Source: Bacteroidales bacterium | GTDB lineage: Bacteria > Bacteroidota > Bacteroidia > Bacteroidales > JAQUTK01 | Assembly: GCA_028709785.1 (NCBI GenBank) | Contig: JAQUTK010000001.1 | Span: 83,845 to 147,844, forward strand | Direction of reading: 5' to 3' | DNA length: 64,000 bases | Part shown: piece by piece, positions 1 to 9,148 of the stretch | Numbering within the stretch: the first letter of the stretch is position 1 | How the letters are laid out: the number at the start of each line of letters is the position of its first letter | Position numbers and translations under genes: made by a program | The notes under the pieces: model-generated | Seen by the model: the letters and a program-made list of their open reading frames with translations, nothing else | The model's database searches: none | Told to the model about the DNA's origin: nothing

Positions 1-2
1 CC

Positions 3-929
3 TCAAAGTTAGGCTTTAGCGGAGGAATATTGCCTTACTCTGCATCCGGTTATAATTTCCGTTCATCAGAAACTATCAAGCAGCCGAATGGTTTGAGTAC
101 CGGAATTACTGCTCAACAGGATTATTCCGGTTCAGGAGGCATTTCGCAACTATATGCCGGACTCGGATATTCTATAAAGAAAGATTTATCGGTAGGATTA
201 AATATCAAATATCTTTTTGGATCTGTATCTAATTCGCGTTTAGTCTCATTCCCTGAGAGTTCTTCTATCTATTTCATTAATTACGAAAACAAGATTCAGG
301 TGAATGATTTGAAGTTTGATCTGGGTATGCAATATACCTATCGTCTCAATCAAAGAGAGAACCTGACCTTTGGAGCTGTTTTTAGTCCGGGAAAGAGCAT
401 GCATTCCAGTACCGAATTAAATAAGAGCTATGGCACCGGTTCCACGACCGATACCACTCTCACACTTACTAATAACGGTTCATTTGATTTTCCGAACACC
501 TTAGGGGTTGGACTTTCATATAACAAAGATAACAGAATTAGACTTGCGGCAGATTTTGAATACCAAATGTGGGGGGAAGCACGTTATTACAGTAAGAAAG
601 ATACCCTGAATAACAGAGCGCGTTTGTCATTGGGTGCGGAATACGTTCCCTCATTGATTAGTCGTAATTTATTGAAGTCTATACATTACAGAGCCGGTTT
701 CTCCTGTGAGCAGTCTTATATTAAGGTGAATGGAAATTCTGTTAATGCTTATCGTGCGACAGTCGGTATCGGGATTCCCTACCGCTCTTCAGGATCAATG
801 ATAAATCTGGGATTTGAGTACTCATTAGTACCTTCAACAAGTGTTACCCGGGTTCAGGAAAGAGGTTATAAAGTGACATTGGGTATCTTGTTTAGTGAAC
901 TCTGGTTTAAGAAGAGAGTCTTTAAGTAA
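3..929 (+). CDS. Outer-membrane beta-barrel protein, 5' truncated
   Basis: The reading frame is open from base 3, so the first residues and any signal peptide lie outside the window; the TTG at 30 in the ORF track is an artefact of the cut. The visible 308 residues alternate hydrophobic and polar positions, are rich in Tyr, Gly and Ser, and contain strand-like segments such as YAGLGYSIKKDLSVGLNIKYL, typical of outer-membrane barrels of the OmpP1/FadL-like group. The position directly before the TPR-lptC-CNNM-foldase run matches a gene order I know from Bacteroidales, where this gene follows type III pantothenate kinase. The transported substrate cannot be inferred. Family level is fairly sure, function is not. 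Confidence 0.7.
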   Translation, partial: SKLGFSGGILPYSASGYNFRSSETIKQPNGLSTGITAQQDYSGSGGISQLYAGLGYSIKKDLSVGLNIKYLFGSVSNSRLVSFPESSSIYFINYENKIQVNDLKFDLGMQYTYRLNQRENLTFGAVFSPGKSMHSSTELNKSYGTGSTTDTTLTLTNNGSFDFPNTLGVGLSYNKDNRIRLAADFEYQMWGEARYYSKKDTLNNRARLSLGAEYVPSLISRNLLKSIHYRAGFSCEQSYIKVNGNSVNAYRATVGIGIPYRSSGSMINLGFEYSLVPSTSVTRVQERGYKVTLGILFSELWFKKRVFK

Positions 930-952
930 AAACAATATAAAGTATAAATAAA

Positions 953-2404
953 ATGAGAGTAAAGTTGTTTGCGGCCGGATTGCTTCTAAGTGTAGCAAAT
1001 GGATATGCGCAGAAGGGAGTTGAAGACGGATCCAGATTTGGTCATGGTGAAGACAGTATCCGTTGTGTGGTAAGTTTAAATCAGTTGTCCGGAGATATCA
1101 AATCAGAGAACTATCCGGACGCTGAAAAGAATTTTAATATTGTCTATAGTGAATGTCCGGGATGTTCCGAGAATTTGTATGTACGATATGCACCCAGAAT
1201 TTTTTCGTGGAAAATGAAGAATGAAAAAGATTCTGTGAAGAGAGGGGAAATCCTGAAACAATGGGTTGCTGTGTTTGACAAACAGATTAAGTACTTTGGA
1301 GAGAATGGAAAAAATCCAACAGGATGGATTATCGGAGAGAAAGCTAGAATCTATTTCGGATTTTCTAACCGGACAGATATAAAAGTTGCGAAACAGGCTT
1401 ATGATTGGTTTAAACAATCAATGGAACTTCAGAAAGAGAGAACCGACATTGCTGTTTTAGTTGGACTCATGCAAGCTTCAGATTTTATCCTTAAGAAAGA
1501 AGCTACTCACAAAGAACAGTTTATGAAGGATTTTATGGCGGTAAATTCCATTATCGATGAAATAGAAAAAATGGAGGGTAAGAGAGAAGCCGGACCTGGC
1601 GGACCTGGCGCTCCTGACGGAGTAAGGCCTGATCAGGGAAAAGATAAACCTGAAGGAATGAATCCAAACAGAAGAAACAGCAAACTAGAGGGTTTGACAG
1701 ATGCTAAAGGACTTATTAATCAACTTTTTGCAACAAGCAGTGCGGCTAGTTGTGAGACTCTTGCAGAAATTTATGGCCCTCAAGTAGAGGCCAATAAAAC
1801 CAATGGAGAGTTTCTAAGCCAGGTAATTCGTTTATTGAAGAGATGTAAATGCACTGAAAGCGAACTCTATCTGCAAGTTTCTACTTATATGTTCAAAATT
1901 AAACCTACTGCTGAGTCTGCACAAGGAATGGCTCAACAAGCCTTGAAAAATAAGGACTTTGAAAGTGCAATATCCTACTTCAAGCAAGCGATGTCAATGG
2001 AAGCAAACAATGAGGACAAAGCGGAAGATGCTCATTCTATCGCGCTTCTTTATGCTCAAAATAAACAATACTCTCAGTCGCGTGATTTTGCTCGTCAGGC
2101 AATCGGATTTGCCCGTAACTATGGCAAATCTTACATCTTAATCGGACAGCTCTATGCGATGTCTGCTAAGGGTATTTATCCGGATGATCCCGTGATGCAG
2201 CGCACTGTATATTATGCCGCTTTTGACAAAATGGTGGAAGCTAAACAGGCCGATCCAGGTTGTGCTGCAGAAGCTGACAAATGGATGTCTGAATATCGTC
2301 AACAGTTCCCGAGTAAAGATGATGTCTTTATGCATCCTGAACTTGAATCAGGTAAGGCTATTACAGTTGGAGGTTGGATTCAGGAACGGACAACTGTTCG
2401 CTAA
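953..2404 (+). CDS. Secreted tetratricopeptide-repeat protein
   Basis: A 483-residue protein with an N-terminal signal peptide (LFAAGLLLSVANGYAQ). Residues about 60-200 and 310-430 are helical repeats of TPR type, for instance the block AQQALKNKDFESAISYFKQA, usually a scaffold for protein-protein contacts in the periplasm. Between them, about residues 205-245, is a Gly/Pro/Asp-rich linker (GPGGPGAPDG). A CxxC pair (CPGC) occurs near residue 65. The gene starts 23 bp after the barrel gene and ends 8 bp before lptC, so it is probably co-transcribed with both. A role in envelope assembly follows from context only. Confidence 0.8.
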   Translation: MRVKLFAAGLLLSVANGYAQKGVEDGSRFGHGEDSIRCVVSLNQLSGDIKSENYPDAEKNFNIVYSECPGCSENLYVRYAPRIFSWKMKNEKDSVKRGEILKQWVAVFDKQIKYFGENGKNPTGWIIGEKARIYFGFSNRTDIKVAKQAYDWFKQSMELQKERTDIAVLVGLMQASDFILKKEATHKEQFMKDFMAVNSIIDEIEKMEGKREAGPGGPGAPDGVRPDQGKDKPEGMNPNRRNSKLEGLTDAKGLINQLFATSSAASCETLAEIYGPQVEANKTNGEFLSQVIRLLKRCKCTESELYLQVSTYMFKIKPTAESAQGMAQQALKNKDFESAISYFKQAMSMEANNEDKAEDAHSIALLYAQNKQYSQSRDFARQAIGFARNYGKSYILIGQLYAMSAKGIYPDDPVMQRTVYYAAFDKMVEAKQADPGCAAEADKWMSEYRQQFPSKDDVFMHPELESGKAITVGGWIQERTTVR

Positions 2405-2412
2405 AAATCTGA

Positions 2413-3042
2413 ATGGATAAAGATACCGGTAATACAATAATAAAGAGCATAACAGCGGCTTTCCTTGCCGTTGTTGTGCTTCTTTCATTTGCGTCCTGTA
2501 GGGAAGAGAAGAAAGAGTTTATCCCTTCTTTCACGAACAAAGACAGTGTCCCGGTTATGGATACTCGCGGAATGTCAATGCTGATCTCTGATTCCGGGAT
2601 AACCCGTTACCGCCTTAAAGCTCAGGTGTGGCAAGTCTATGATAGACAAAAGGATCCCTACTGGTTTTTCCCCAATGGCGTTTATGTGGAGCAGTTTGAT
2701 TCATTATTAAATGTTGAAGCCAGTATAGAAGGTGATACTTGCTGGTATTATACCGATGCCAAGTTGTGGGAGCTTCGTGGTCATGTGAAGGTGATGAACC
2801 GGAAAGGTGAAAAGTTTACCGGGGAAGAGCTGTTCTGGAATGAAAAAGCCCATTTTGTTTATTCCAACAAACTGATGATGGTTGAAAGTGATAGTTCTTA
2901 TGTATATGGCTACGGGTTTGAATCTGATCAGAGTATGACCGATTATCATATCAAAAATCCGCATAAGGGTGAACTTTACTATGTAGCCGATTCTATATCA
3001 GAAGTACAGAACGATTCTATTTCCGCGAATACAAAGCAATGA
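2413..3042 (+). CDS. lptC: LptC-type LPS-export periplasmic protein
   Basis: LptC links the inner-membrane LptBFG transporter to the periplasmic LptA bridge that carries lipopolysaccharide to the outer membrane. This 209-residue protein has an N-terminal hydrophobic segment ending in a lipobox-like FASC, so it may be a lipoprotein rather than a bitopic protein. The rest fits the LptC/OstA-like beta-jellyroll: ITRYRLKAQVWQVYD, then repeated strands (ELRGHVKVMNRKGEKFTGEELFWN). The stop codon overlaps the start of the CNNM gene (ATGA), indicating translational coupling. Family assignment is confident; the acylation state is inferred. Confidence 0.85.
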   Translation: MDKDTGNTIIKSITAAFLAVVVLLSFASCREEKKEFIPSFTNKDSVPVMDTRGMSMLISDSGITRYRLKAQVWQVYDRQKDPYWFFPNGVYVEQFDSLLNVEASIEGDTCWYYTDAKLWELRGHVKVMNRKGEKFTGEELFWNEKAHFVYSNKLMMVESDSSYVYGYGFESDQSMTDYHIKNPHKGELYYVADSISEVQNDSISANTKQ

Positions 3043-4298
3043 ATATAACGATCGTACTCATAGTCATCTCGCTCCTGTTTTCAGCTCTTTTTTCCGGAAT
3101 AGAGATTGCTTTTGTTTCTTCCAACAAGCTCCGTTTTGAGTTGGATAAACAGCAAAAGAATCTTACCAGTTATCTGCTGAGCTTTTTTTATAAGAATCCG
3201 AATCAGTTTATTTCCACCATGCTGGTTGGTAATAATATCGCATTGGTTATCTATGGTATTCAGATGGCCATTCTGCTTGAACCTCCTTTGAGAAATCTGA
3301 TACCAAGTGATACAGTGATTGTAACGGTACAAACAATCATTTCCACCCTTATCATACTTGTTACAGCTGAGTTTCTTCCGAAAACCCTTTTCCGGATTAA
3401 TCCCAACTTCTCATTGAAGTTTTTCTCTTTTCCGATTCTTGTCATGTATGTCATTCTCTATCCATTTTCGATCCTCACTTCACTTGCCTCAAAAATGTTT
3501 TTGCGATTGATGGGAGTTCGTCTGGTCAATCATACAGCAGACCGGACTATCAATAAGGTTGATCTGGATTATTTCATCCAGTCCACAATCGATCAGTCTG
3601 AACAGAAAGAGTTAGATACTGAAGTCAAGATGTTTCAAAATGTGCTAGACTTTTCCAATGTCAAACTTCGCGATTGCATGGTTCCCCGTACTGAATTGAT
3701 TTCTGTTGAGTACAATACTTCGTTGAGTGAATTGATGCATGAGTTTGTAGAGACCGGAATGTCAAAGATACTTGTCTATAAAGACAACATAGATAACATA
3801 GTTGGTTATATTCACTCTTCTGAGATGTTTTCAAAGCCCAAGAGCTGGATACAACACATCATGCCGGTGCCTATTGTTCCGGAAACGATGGCAGCCAACA
3901 AACTGATGAAGCTGATGATGAATGAAAAGAAGAGTATGGCGGTTGTTGTGGATGAGTTTGGAGGAGTAAGCGGCGTTGTTACGCTTGAAGATTTGGTCGA
4001 AGAGATACTTGGAGATATTAATGACGAGCATGACACCAAGAATTTTGTCGCAAAGAAAGTCGGCACGAATGAATATGTCCTGTCCGGAAGAATTGAGATT
4101 GACTTCCTCAATGAAAAATTTGGGTTGGATATACCGGAAGGGGATGATTATTTAACAATTGCTGGTTATATTCTGCATCATTATCAGAAAATACCAAAGA
4201 TCAATGAATCTGTGGAAATCAATAAGTTTACATTCAAAGTAATCAAGGCAACGAATACAAAAATCGAATTAGTGAGACTGAAAGTGACCGGAAAGTAA
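3039..4298 (+). CDS. CNNM/CorC-HlyC family transmembrane CBS protein
   Basis: A 419-residue membrane protein of the CNNM (DUF21) family, often misnamed hemolysin; members bind or export divalent cations such as magnesium. Residues 1-170 form the CNNM transmembrane domain, with helices at about 3-22, 60-80, 90-115 and 130-155. Two CBS domains follow (about 200-320; MVPRTELISVEY and VVDEFGGVSGVVTLEDLVEEILG), then a C-terminal CorC_HlyC domain (about 335-415). It starts inside the lptC stop codon. Possible link to outer-membrane cation homeostasis is inference from the operon. Length is normal for the family. Confidence 0.88.
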   Translation: MNITIVLIVISLLFSALFSGIEIAFVSSNKLRFELDKQQKNLTSYLLSFFYKNPNQFISTMLVGNNIALVIYGIQMAILLEPPLRNLIPSDTVIVTVQTIISTLIILVTAEFLPKTLFRINPNFSLKFFSFPILVMYVILYPFSILTSLASKMFLRLMGVRLVNHTADRTINKVDLDYFIQSTIDQSEQKELDTEVKMFQNVLDFSNVKLRDCMVPRTELISVEYNTSLSELMHEFVETGMSKILVYKDNIDNIVGYIHSSEMFSKPKSWIQHIMPVPIVPETMAANKLMKLMMNEKKSMAVVVDEFGGVSGVVTLEDLVEEILGDINDEHDTKNFVAKKVGTNEYVLSGRIEIDFLNEKFGLDIPEGDDYLTIAGYILHHYQKIPKINESVEINKFTFKVIKATNTKIELVRLKVTGK

Positions 4299-4399
4299 TT
4301 ATTTTATAAAAAATACTTTTCAATCTCTTCCTTTTTTGTAACTTCGCCCCTTGATTTTTGCTTTTATTTGAAATAATATAATATAGACTATACTTTAAG

Positions 4400-6535
4400 A
4401 TGGCAACATTAGAAAAAATGAGAAGTAAAGCCGGACTGCTTGTCGGTGTGGTAGGTTTGGCGCTGTTTGCATTTGTTATCGGCGATTTTTTAAATTCGGG
4501 ATCGGGATTCTGGAGAGAGTCTCAGGAGGTAATCGGAAAAGTGGACGGTGAAAAGTTTACGGTGTACGAATATGAACAAAAAGTACAGGAGATGACAGAT
4601 GTCTATAAGATTCAGTACGGTGACGGAAATATTAACGATGAGATCAACAGTCAGATACGCAAGAGCGTGTGGGATGAAATGGTTAACGAACGATTGTTTG
4701 CTGCGCAAACAGAAAAGATCGGTATGACCGTGACTCCTGAAGAGCTGTTTGATATGGTGAACGGAGAGGATGTATATCCTTTGATCCAACAAATGCCTAT
4801 GTTTCGTAATCCGCAGACCGGTCAGTTTGACAAAGATGCTCTTCTGAACTTTCTGCAGACAATACAAGCGACAGATTTATCCCAATATGGCGCTGAAGGT
4901 GCTCAACAAATCGCTCAATACAAAAAGTACTGGCTTTTCTATGAGAAACTGATAAAGAAAGCCCGTTTGTCTGAGAAATACGGAGCACTCTTCGGAAAAG
5001 CTCTGAGCGCTAATGAACTGGAGGGAGAATCTTCTCTGAAAGACCGTTCATTGAGTGTGGATTTTGTATATGCTGTTCAGCCTTATGCATCCATACCTGA
5101 TTCAACAATCAAGATCAATGATTCAGATGTAGAAAAGCTGTATAAATCACGTTTGCAGCGTTATAAAACTCTTCCCTATCGTACAGTTAAGTTTATGGCT
5201 GTAGATATTCGTCCAAGTGAAAGCGATTACAAAGAGGTAGAAGATAAAATCAATAAGGCAAAACCTGAGTTTGAAACGGCAAGTGATGTTGCTGCTGTGG
5301 TTGCAGAAAATTCAGATGTTCCCTATGTGGATGCTTTTGTTCCATACACACAGCTTGATGCTAAGACGCTGGCTTTTGTTCAAAGTGCAACTCCGGGTTC
5401 TGTCGAAGGTCCTACATTTGCTGACGATACCTATACCATGATGCGTTTAATGGGAACTACCACTGCGCCGGACTCATTGAAACTGCGTCATATTTATCTT
5501 CAGAGAGCTGATGAAGCAAAAACAAATGCATTGGCTGATAGTTTGATGGATGTATTAAAGAAGGGTGGTAATTTTGATTCACTTTGCACACAGTTCTCTT
5601 TGGCAAGCACAAAAGAGCAGGGCGGTGAAATCGGTTGGATGACAGAAACAGCTGCTGTTTCAGCTTTGGGCAAAGAGACAACAAATGCCATTTTGTCCGC
5701 AGGTTTGAATGAATACATCAAATCTCCATCTGCTAATGGCGTTTCTATCTTTCAGGTAACTGAAAAAACAGCACCTGTACAGAAAGCAAAAGTGGCTACT
5801 ATTGCGATGAAGGTTTCTCCTAGCTCACGTACGTACAGCAAGCTTTACAACGAAATTAACCAGATGATTGCTTCTTCCAAAAACAATCTTGATACATTGG
5901 AGTCAAAAGCAGCGAAGAGTGGCTATTACTTCCAGATTGATAATATGGTTACCACTGAGACAGATCTGATTGCCAATTTGAAAGACTCCAGAAAGATTGT
6001 TCGCTGGGCTTTTGAAAATGAAGTCGGTGCTATTTCTGATATTTATGATTGTGGAACCCGTTTTGCTGTAGCTTCTGTCACAGAAGTGAATGATAAGGGA
6101 TATATGCCACTAACCAATGTCGCTTCTTCTTTAAAAATGGAACTGTTAGCAGACAAGAAAGCTGAAAAGATGATTGCTGACCTTTCTTCCAAGAAGTTTG
6201 CAACCATCGCTGAGGCAGCTTCTGTAATGTCTTCTAAAGTAGATACCGCTAAGTTTGTAACCTTTGCAACCCGTCAGATCACAGGCCTTGGTGCTGAAGC
6301 TGCTTTGATTGGTGCTGCACCTGTAAGTAAAGAGAATACAATTACCGGACCGATTAAAGGTAGAAACGGTGTCTATATGATCAACGTGTTCAAAAAGGTT
6401 GAGAATCCAATCGGTGATATTGATATGGAAAAGAAAGGTCTTAACATGTCTCTGCAAAGTCGTATCGGTTATCAGTTGGTTCCGGTGCTGAAGGAGAAGA
6501 AAGAGGTTGAAGACTTCCGTATCCGCTTCTTCTAA
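4400..6535 (+). CDS. PpiD/SurA-type periplasmic peptidyl-prolyl isomerase
   Basis: A 711-residue membrane-anchored foldase. One transmembrane helix (about residues 12-30, LLVGVVGLALFAFVIGDFL) leaves the rest in the periplasm. A SurA_N-like chaperone region covers about 38-180, and one recognisable parvulin domain lies at about 355-450 (LRHIYLQ, FSLASTKEQGGEIGWM). The C-terminal part is a further chaperone-like region. It probably helps outer-membrane proteins fold, in line with the LptC and barrel genes upstream. The preceding 100 bp holds a -7-like TAACTTCG at 4339, so the gene may also have its own promoter. Bacteroidetes annotations call it either SurA or PpiD; the single N-terminal helix favours PpiD. 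Confidence 0.85.
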   Translation: MATLEKMRSKAGLLVGVVGLALFAFVIGDFLNSGSGFWRESQEVIGKVDGEKFTVYEYEQKVQEMTDVYKIQYGDGNINDEINSQIRKSVWDEMVNERLFAAQTEKIGMTVTPEELFDMVNGEDVYPLIQQMPMFRNPQTGQFDKDALLNFLQTIQATDLSQYGAEGAQQIAQYKKYWLFYEKLIKKARLSEKYGALFGKALSANELEGESSLKDRSLSVDFVYAVQPYASIPDSTIKINDSDVEKLYKSRLQRYKTLPYRTVKFMAVDIRPSESDYKEVEDKINKAKPEFETASDVAAVVAENSDVPYVDAFVPYTQLDAKTLAFVQSATPGSVEGPTFADDTYTMMRLMGTTTAPDSLKLRHIYLQRADEAKTNALADSLMDVLKKGGNFDSLCTQFSLASTKEQGGEIGWMTETAAVSALGKETTNAILSAGLNEYIKSPSANGVSIFQVTEKTAPVQKAKVATIAMKVSPSSRTYSKLYNEINQMIASSKNNLDTLESKAAKSGYYFQIDNMVTTETDLIANLKDSRKIVRWAFENEVGAISDIYDCGTRFAVASVTEVNDKGYMPLTNVASSLKMELLADKKAEKMIADLSSKKFATIAEAASVMSSKVDTAKFVTFATRQITGLGAEAALIGAAPVSKENTITGPIKGRNGVYMINVFKKVENPIGDIDMEKKGLNMSLQSRIGYQLVPVLKEKKEVEDFRIRFF

Positions 6536-6536
6536 G

Positions 6537-6605
6537 TAACAACCAGATATAAATAGAAAGGGCCATCCGCATTGGATGGCCCTTTCTATTTATATCTGGT
6601 TGTTA
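6537..6605. terminator. Bidirectional terminator, 32-bp perfect hairpin
   Basis: Bases 6537-6568 pair without mismatch with 6574-6605, leaving a 5-nt loop (GCATT). The core is AGAAAGGGCCATCC, with A/T-rich flanks that give a U-rich tract on either strand. The hairpin begins just after the stop codon of the foldase gene and contains the TAA stop codon of the minus-strand phosphoesterase gene, so it ends both converging operons. Confidence 0.9.
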
Positions 6606-7670
6606 TTCGAGAGTGATTGTATAATTGTCATACGACTCGTTGCGCCATGCATATTGTTGCGTTGTAGGAGATACAGCAAACAGGGGTGAGAAGGTACGCA
6701 CTTTCAGGGTTTTCCCATCGGGCATGAACTCCAGTATTCTCAACCATCCTTCTCCACCATTACCATGCCATCCGCCACCCGCAGTTTGGGCGTTAAACAT
6801 CATTTGAGCAACCGTTTTGCCGGCTACGTTTTTATCTTCCCGATAGGATACATTCTTTTCATATCCCGCTATGGCAGCAGAGTGGCCGCACAATACCATC
6901 CTCATATTCTCACACGGGAAGATCGCCTTTTCCCATATCGCCTTTCCATAATTTGCCGGAGTTACCTTATAGCCTTCTTTTTCGATAACAGATCCGTCAC
7001 ACTCCATGTATGAATGAGTCAGGAAGATCGCTTTGTGATTCTTGTATTCAGGTTTGCTGCAAAGCTCTTTTGCCCAGGAAAGAACCTCGTCTCTGGGAGC
7101 AAATTCCGCACAGATGATCAGCAGTTTTCCCCAACTCTCAGACGTAACCTCATAGGCTGCATTTTCCAGTGTCGGGACTCCGAAGGCATTGTTGCACACA
7201 CTTACCAGCGAAGTACGCCAGCAACTGTTCCGATCGGAAGGAAAATAGTCCGGGAACCGGCTCTGTCTGTTTTCCGCACTTTCATATCCATAGTCATGAT
7301 TTCCGGTCGCGATCATATAAGGAACCTTCTGATCCAACCGCTCAAAAGCATGTGAAATGTTTTTCCACATCTCTGTACTTGTCTGATTACCATTGACACC
7401 ATGAGGTATCAACCTGTTGTTTTGTTCCACGAGATCGCCGGTGCAGAGTACCGCTTTGATGTTAAGAGGATTCACATTGTGAGCTACCCATCCCAACATC
7501 AGGTCAAAGATGCCCTGGTTATAATCAAACTTGTTGTAAGTTTGCGGGTCGGGTAAGAGGATCATTGAAAAAGAATGTGGATCAGATAGTTTTACTTTCT
7601 CTTGCGCCGAGGCAAAAGACAAAAACATATATCCTAAACAAAAGGAAATGAACAAAAATCTTTTTTTCAT
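6603..7670 (-). CDS. Secreted calcineurin-like metallophosphoesterase (copy 1)
   Basis: A 355-residue exported phosphoesterase with a signal peptide ending near FLSFASAQ. The metal-binding motifs of the calcineurin-like family are in order: LLPDPQTY, CTGDLVEQN, ATGNHDYGY, LTHSY and LCGHSA. The hydrolysed ester is unknown. It is a close paralogue of the next gene upstream on the same strand (start to stop colinear, same length), and the similarity continues into the upstream DNA, so a tandem duplication is clear. Its stop codon lies in the shared terminator hairpin. A lone phosphatase pair beside a secreted glycosidase suggests nutrient scavenging, which is inference. Confidence 0.88.
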   Translation of the reverse strand: MKKRFLFISFCLGYMFLSFASAQEKVKLSDPHSFSMILLPDPQTYNKFDYNQGIFDLMLGWVAHNVNPLNIKAVLCTGDLVEQNNRLIPHGVNGNQTSTEMWKNISHAFERLDQKVPYMIATGNHDYGYESAENRQSRFPDYFPSDRNSCWRTSLVSVCNNAFGVPTLENAAYEVTSESWGKLLIICAEFAPRDEVLSWAKELCSKPEYKNHKAIFLTHSYMECDGSVIEKEGYKVTPANYGKAIWEKAIFPCENMRMVLCGHSAAIAGYEKNVSYREDKNVAGKTVAQMMFNAQTAGGGWHGNGGEGWLRILEFMPDGKTLKVRTFSPLFAVSPTTQQYAWRNESYDNYTITLE

Positions 7671-7695
7671 GGTTTGATTAATTAAGTTTGAAGTT

Positions 7696-7726
7696 GCAAG
7701 TTAGCGAATAAGGATGATATTCGAAA
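7696..7726 (-). promoter_or_regulatory. Promoter of metallophosphoesterase copy 1
   Basis: Read on the minus strand: TTTC, 19 nt, TAACTTGC, close to the Bacteroidetes consensus TTTG-N19-TAnnTTTG. The same block, with the same spacing and only a few base changes, sits upstream of copy 2 (8905-8935), so the duplicate carried its own promoter. Confidence 0.55.
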
Positions 7727-7805
7727 ACATCTATAAGGATGAAAAAATCTTTATATCGGTCTGATCAATAAGTGGAAAAGAATTCTGAGTTGCCGCTTTT
7801 GAGTT

Positions 7806-8879
7806 TTAATCAAGAGTAATAAAGAAGTCGTCAAACTTCTCTTTGCGCCATGCGAATTTCATCGTTGTGGGTGAACATGCAAACAAGGGAGAGAAGGTAC
7901 GCACATGTATGGTTTTTCCGTCGGGCAGAAATTCGAGGATCCGTAGCCAACCATCGCCTCCGTTTCCGTTCCATCCGCCTCCATTAGCTTGTGCATTGAA
8001 AAACATCTGAGCTACTATCTTTCCAGAGGCATTTTTATCTTCCCTGAAAGCGGTGTTCGCTTTGAAATCATCAGGAGCGGCATAGTGTCCGCAGAGAACC
8101 AATCTTACGTTTTCAGAAGGATAAATTACTTTTTCCCAGATTGCTCTTCCGAAATTCCAGAAAGCTTTGTCCTCTCCCTCATGCTCAACGATTGCGCCGT
8201 CTCCTGCCATGTAGGAGTGAGTCAGAAGGATTACTTTATGATCCTTGTATTTTTCACATAGATCTTTGGCCCATTTAAGTACTTCATCTCTTGGAGCATA
8301 TTCTGCACTGATGACCAGTAGCTTTCCCCACATATCTGTTTTAATTTCATAAGCTGCATTTTCCAGTGTCTCAAATCCGAAAGCATTCTTGCAAACACTA
8401 ACCAGAGACTTTTTCCAACAACTATTTCTCTCCGGATAAAAATAATTTTGAAATTGAGTATTCCTGTTCTCATTACCTTCATATCCATAATCATGATTGC
8501 CTGTGCAAATGATGTAAGGCACTTTGTTGTCGAGTCGTTCAAAGCAACGGGAAACGCTTTCCCACATCTGCCTGCTTGTCTGATTGCCGTTGTTACCTAA
8601 AGGAGGAACACGAGGAACGAGTATTCCGTTTTGTTCTACAAGATCGCCGGTGCAAAGTACGGTTTTGATAGAAAGAGGATCAATACTATTGCAAATCCAC
8701 CCTAGCATCATGTCGAAGATACCCTGATTGTAATCATATTTGATATAGCTTTGTGGATCGGGTAGAAGAATCATTGAAAAAGAGTTCGGATCAGATAGTT
8801 TTACTTTTTCCTGACCGGAAACAAAAGAAGAAAGCATACACCCCAAACAGAGGGAAATGTACAAAATTTGTTTTTTCAT
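7806..8879 (-). CDS. Secreted calcineurin-like metallophosphoesterase (copy 2)
   Basis: A 357-residue paralogue of the downstream gene with the same signal peptide plan (MLSSFVSGQ) and the same metal motifs: LLPDPQSY, CTGDLVEQN, CTGNHDYGY, LTHSYM, LCGHYA. Differences are spread along the protein, with a small insertion after LVEQN (PRVPPLGNNGNQ versus a shorter loop in copy 1), near the active site, so substrate choice may differ. The gap to copy 1 is 135 bp with its own promoter; the pair need not be one transcript. Substrate unknown. Confidence 0.88.
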   Translation of the reverse strand: MKKQILYISLCLGCMLSSFVSGQEKVKLSDPNSFSMILLPDPQSYIKYDYNQGIFDMMLGWICNSIDPLSIKTVLCTGDLVEQNGILVPRVPPLGNNGNQTSRQMWESVSRCFERLDNKVPYIICTGNHDYGYEGNENRNTQFQNYFYPERNSCWKKSLVSVCKNAFGFETLENAAYEIKTDMWGKLLVISAEYAPRDEVLKWAKDLCEKYKDHKVILLTHSYMAGDGAIVEHEGEDKAFWNFGRAIWEKVIYPSENVRLVLCGHYAAPDDFKANTAFREDKNASGKIVAQMFFNAQANGGGWNGNGGDGWLRILEFLPDGKTIHVRTFSPLFACSPTTMKFAWRKEKFDDFFITLD

Positions 8880-8904
8880 GATTTAATTGTTTACGATTGA
8901 AGCT

Positions 8905-8935
8905 GCAAGTTAGTGAATAAGGACGATACTTGAAA
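8905..8935 (-). promoter_or_regulatory. Promoter of metallophosphoesterase copy 2
   Basis: On the minus strand: TTTC, 19 nt, TAACTTGC, identical in plan to the promoter of copy 1. The conserved block runs from about 8900 to 8942 on the plus-strand numbering. Confidence 0.55.
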
Positions 8936-8942
8936 ACTTCTC

Positions 8943-8965
8943 AATCAATTCGTTATGAATTGATT
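8943..8965. promoter_or_regulatory. Palindrome between divergent genes, possible operator
   Basis: A perfect inverted repeat AATCAATTC-GTTAT-GAATTGATT lies between the divergently transcribed phosphoesterase and GH31 genes, just behind the promoter of the former and about 50 bp before the -7 box of the latter. It could be a regulator binding site; nothing in the window names the regulator. Confidence 0.35.
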
Positions 8966-9016
8966 TGCATTTAAATTCTTTAACCACAAAAAAACGTCCT
9001 CTTTTGGTGATAGTTG

Positions 9017-9024
9017 TATATTTG
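9017..9024 (+). promoter_or_regulatory. -7 element of the GH31 gene promoter
   Basis: TATATTTG matches the Bacteroidetes -7 consensus TAnnTTTG; no good TTTG lies at the usual -33 distance. It would give an untranslated leader of about 115 nt before the ATG at 9149. Confidence 0.5.
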
Positions 9025-9148
9025 CAAAAATTATGTGAAAACGAAAGTAGAATCAGCCTTTTTTAAAGTTTCCGGCGATCTGCTCTTCTTCTTTTTGATG
9101 TAAAAGAGTACCATAATACAACAGGAAATACCTAATAATAAGATAAGA

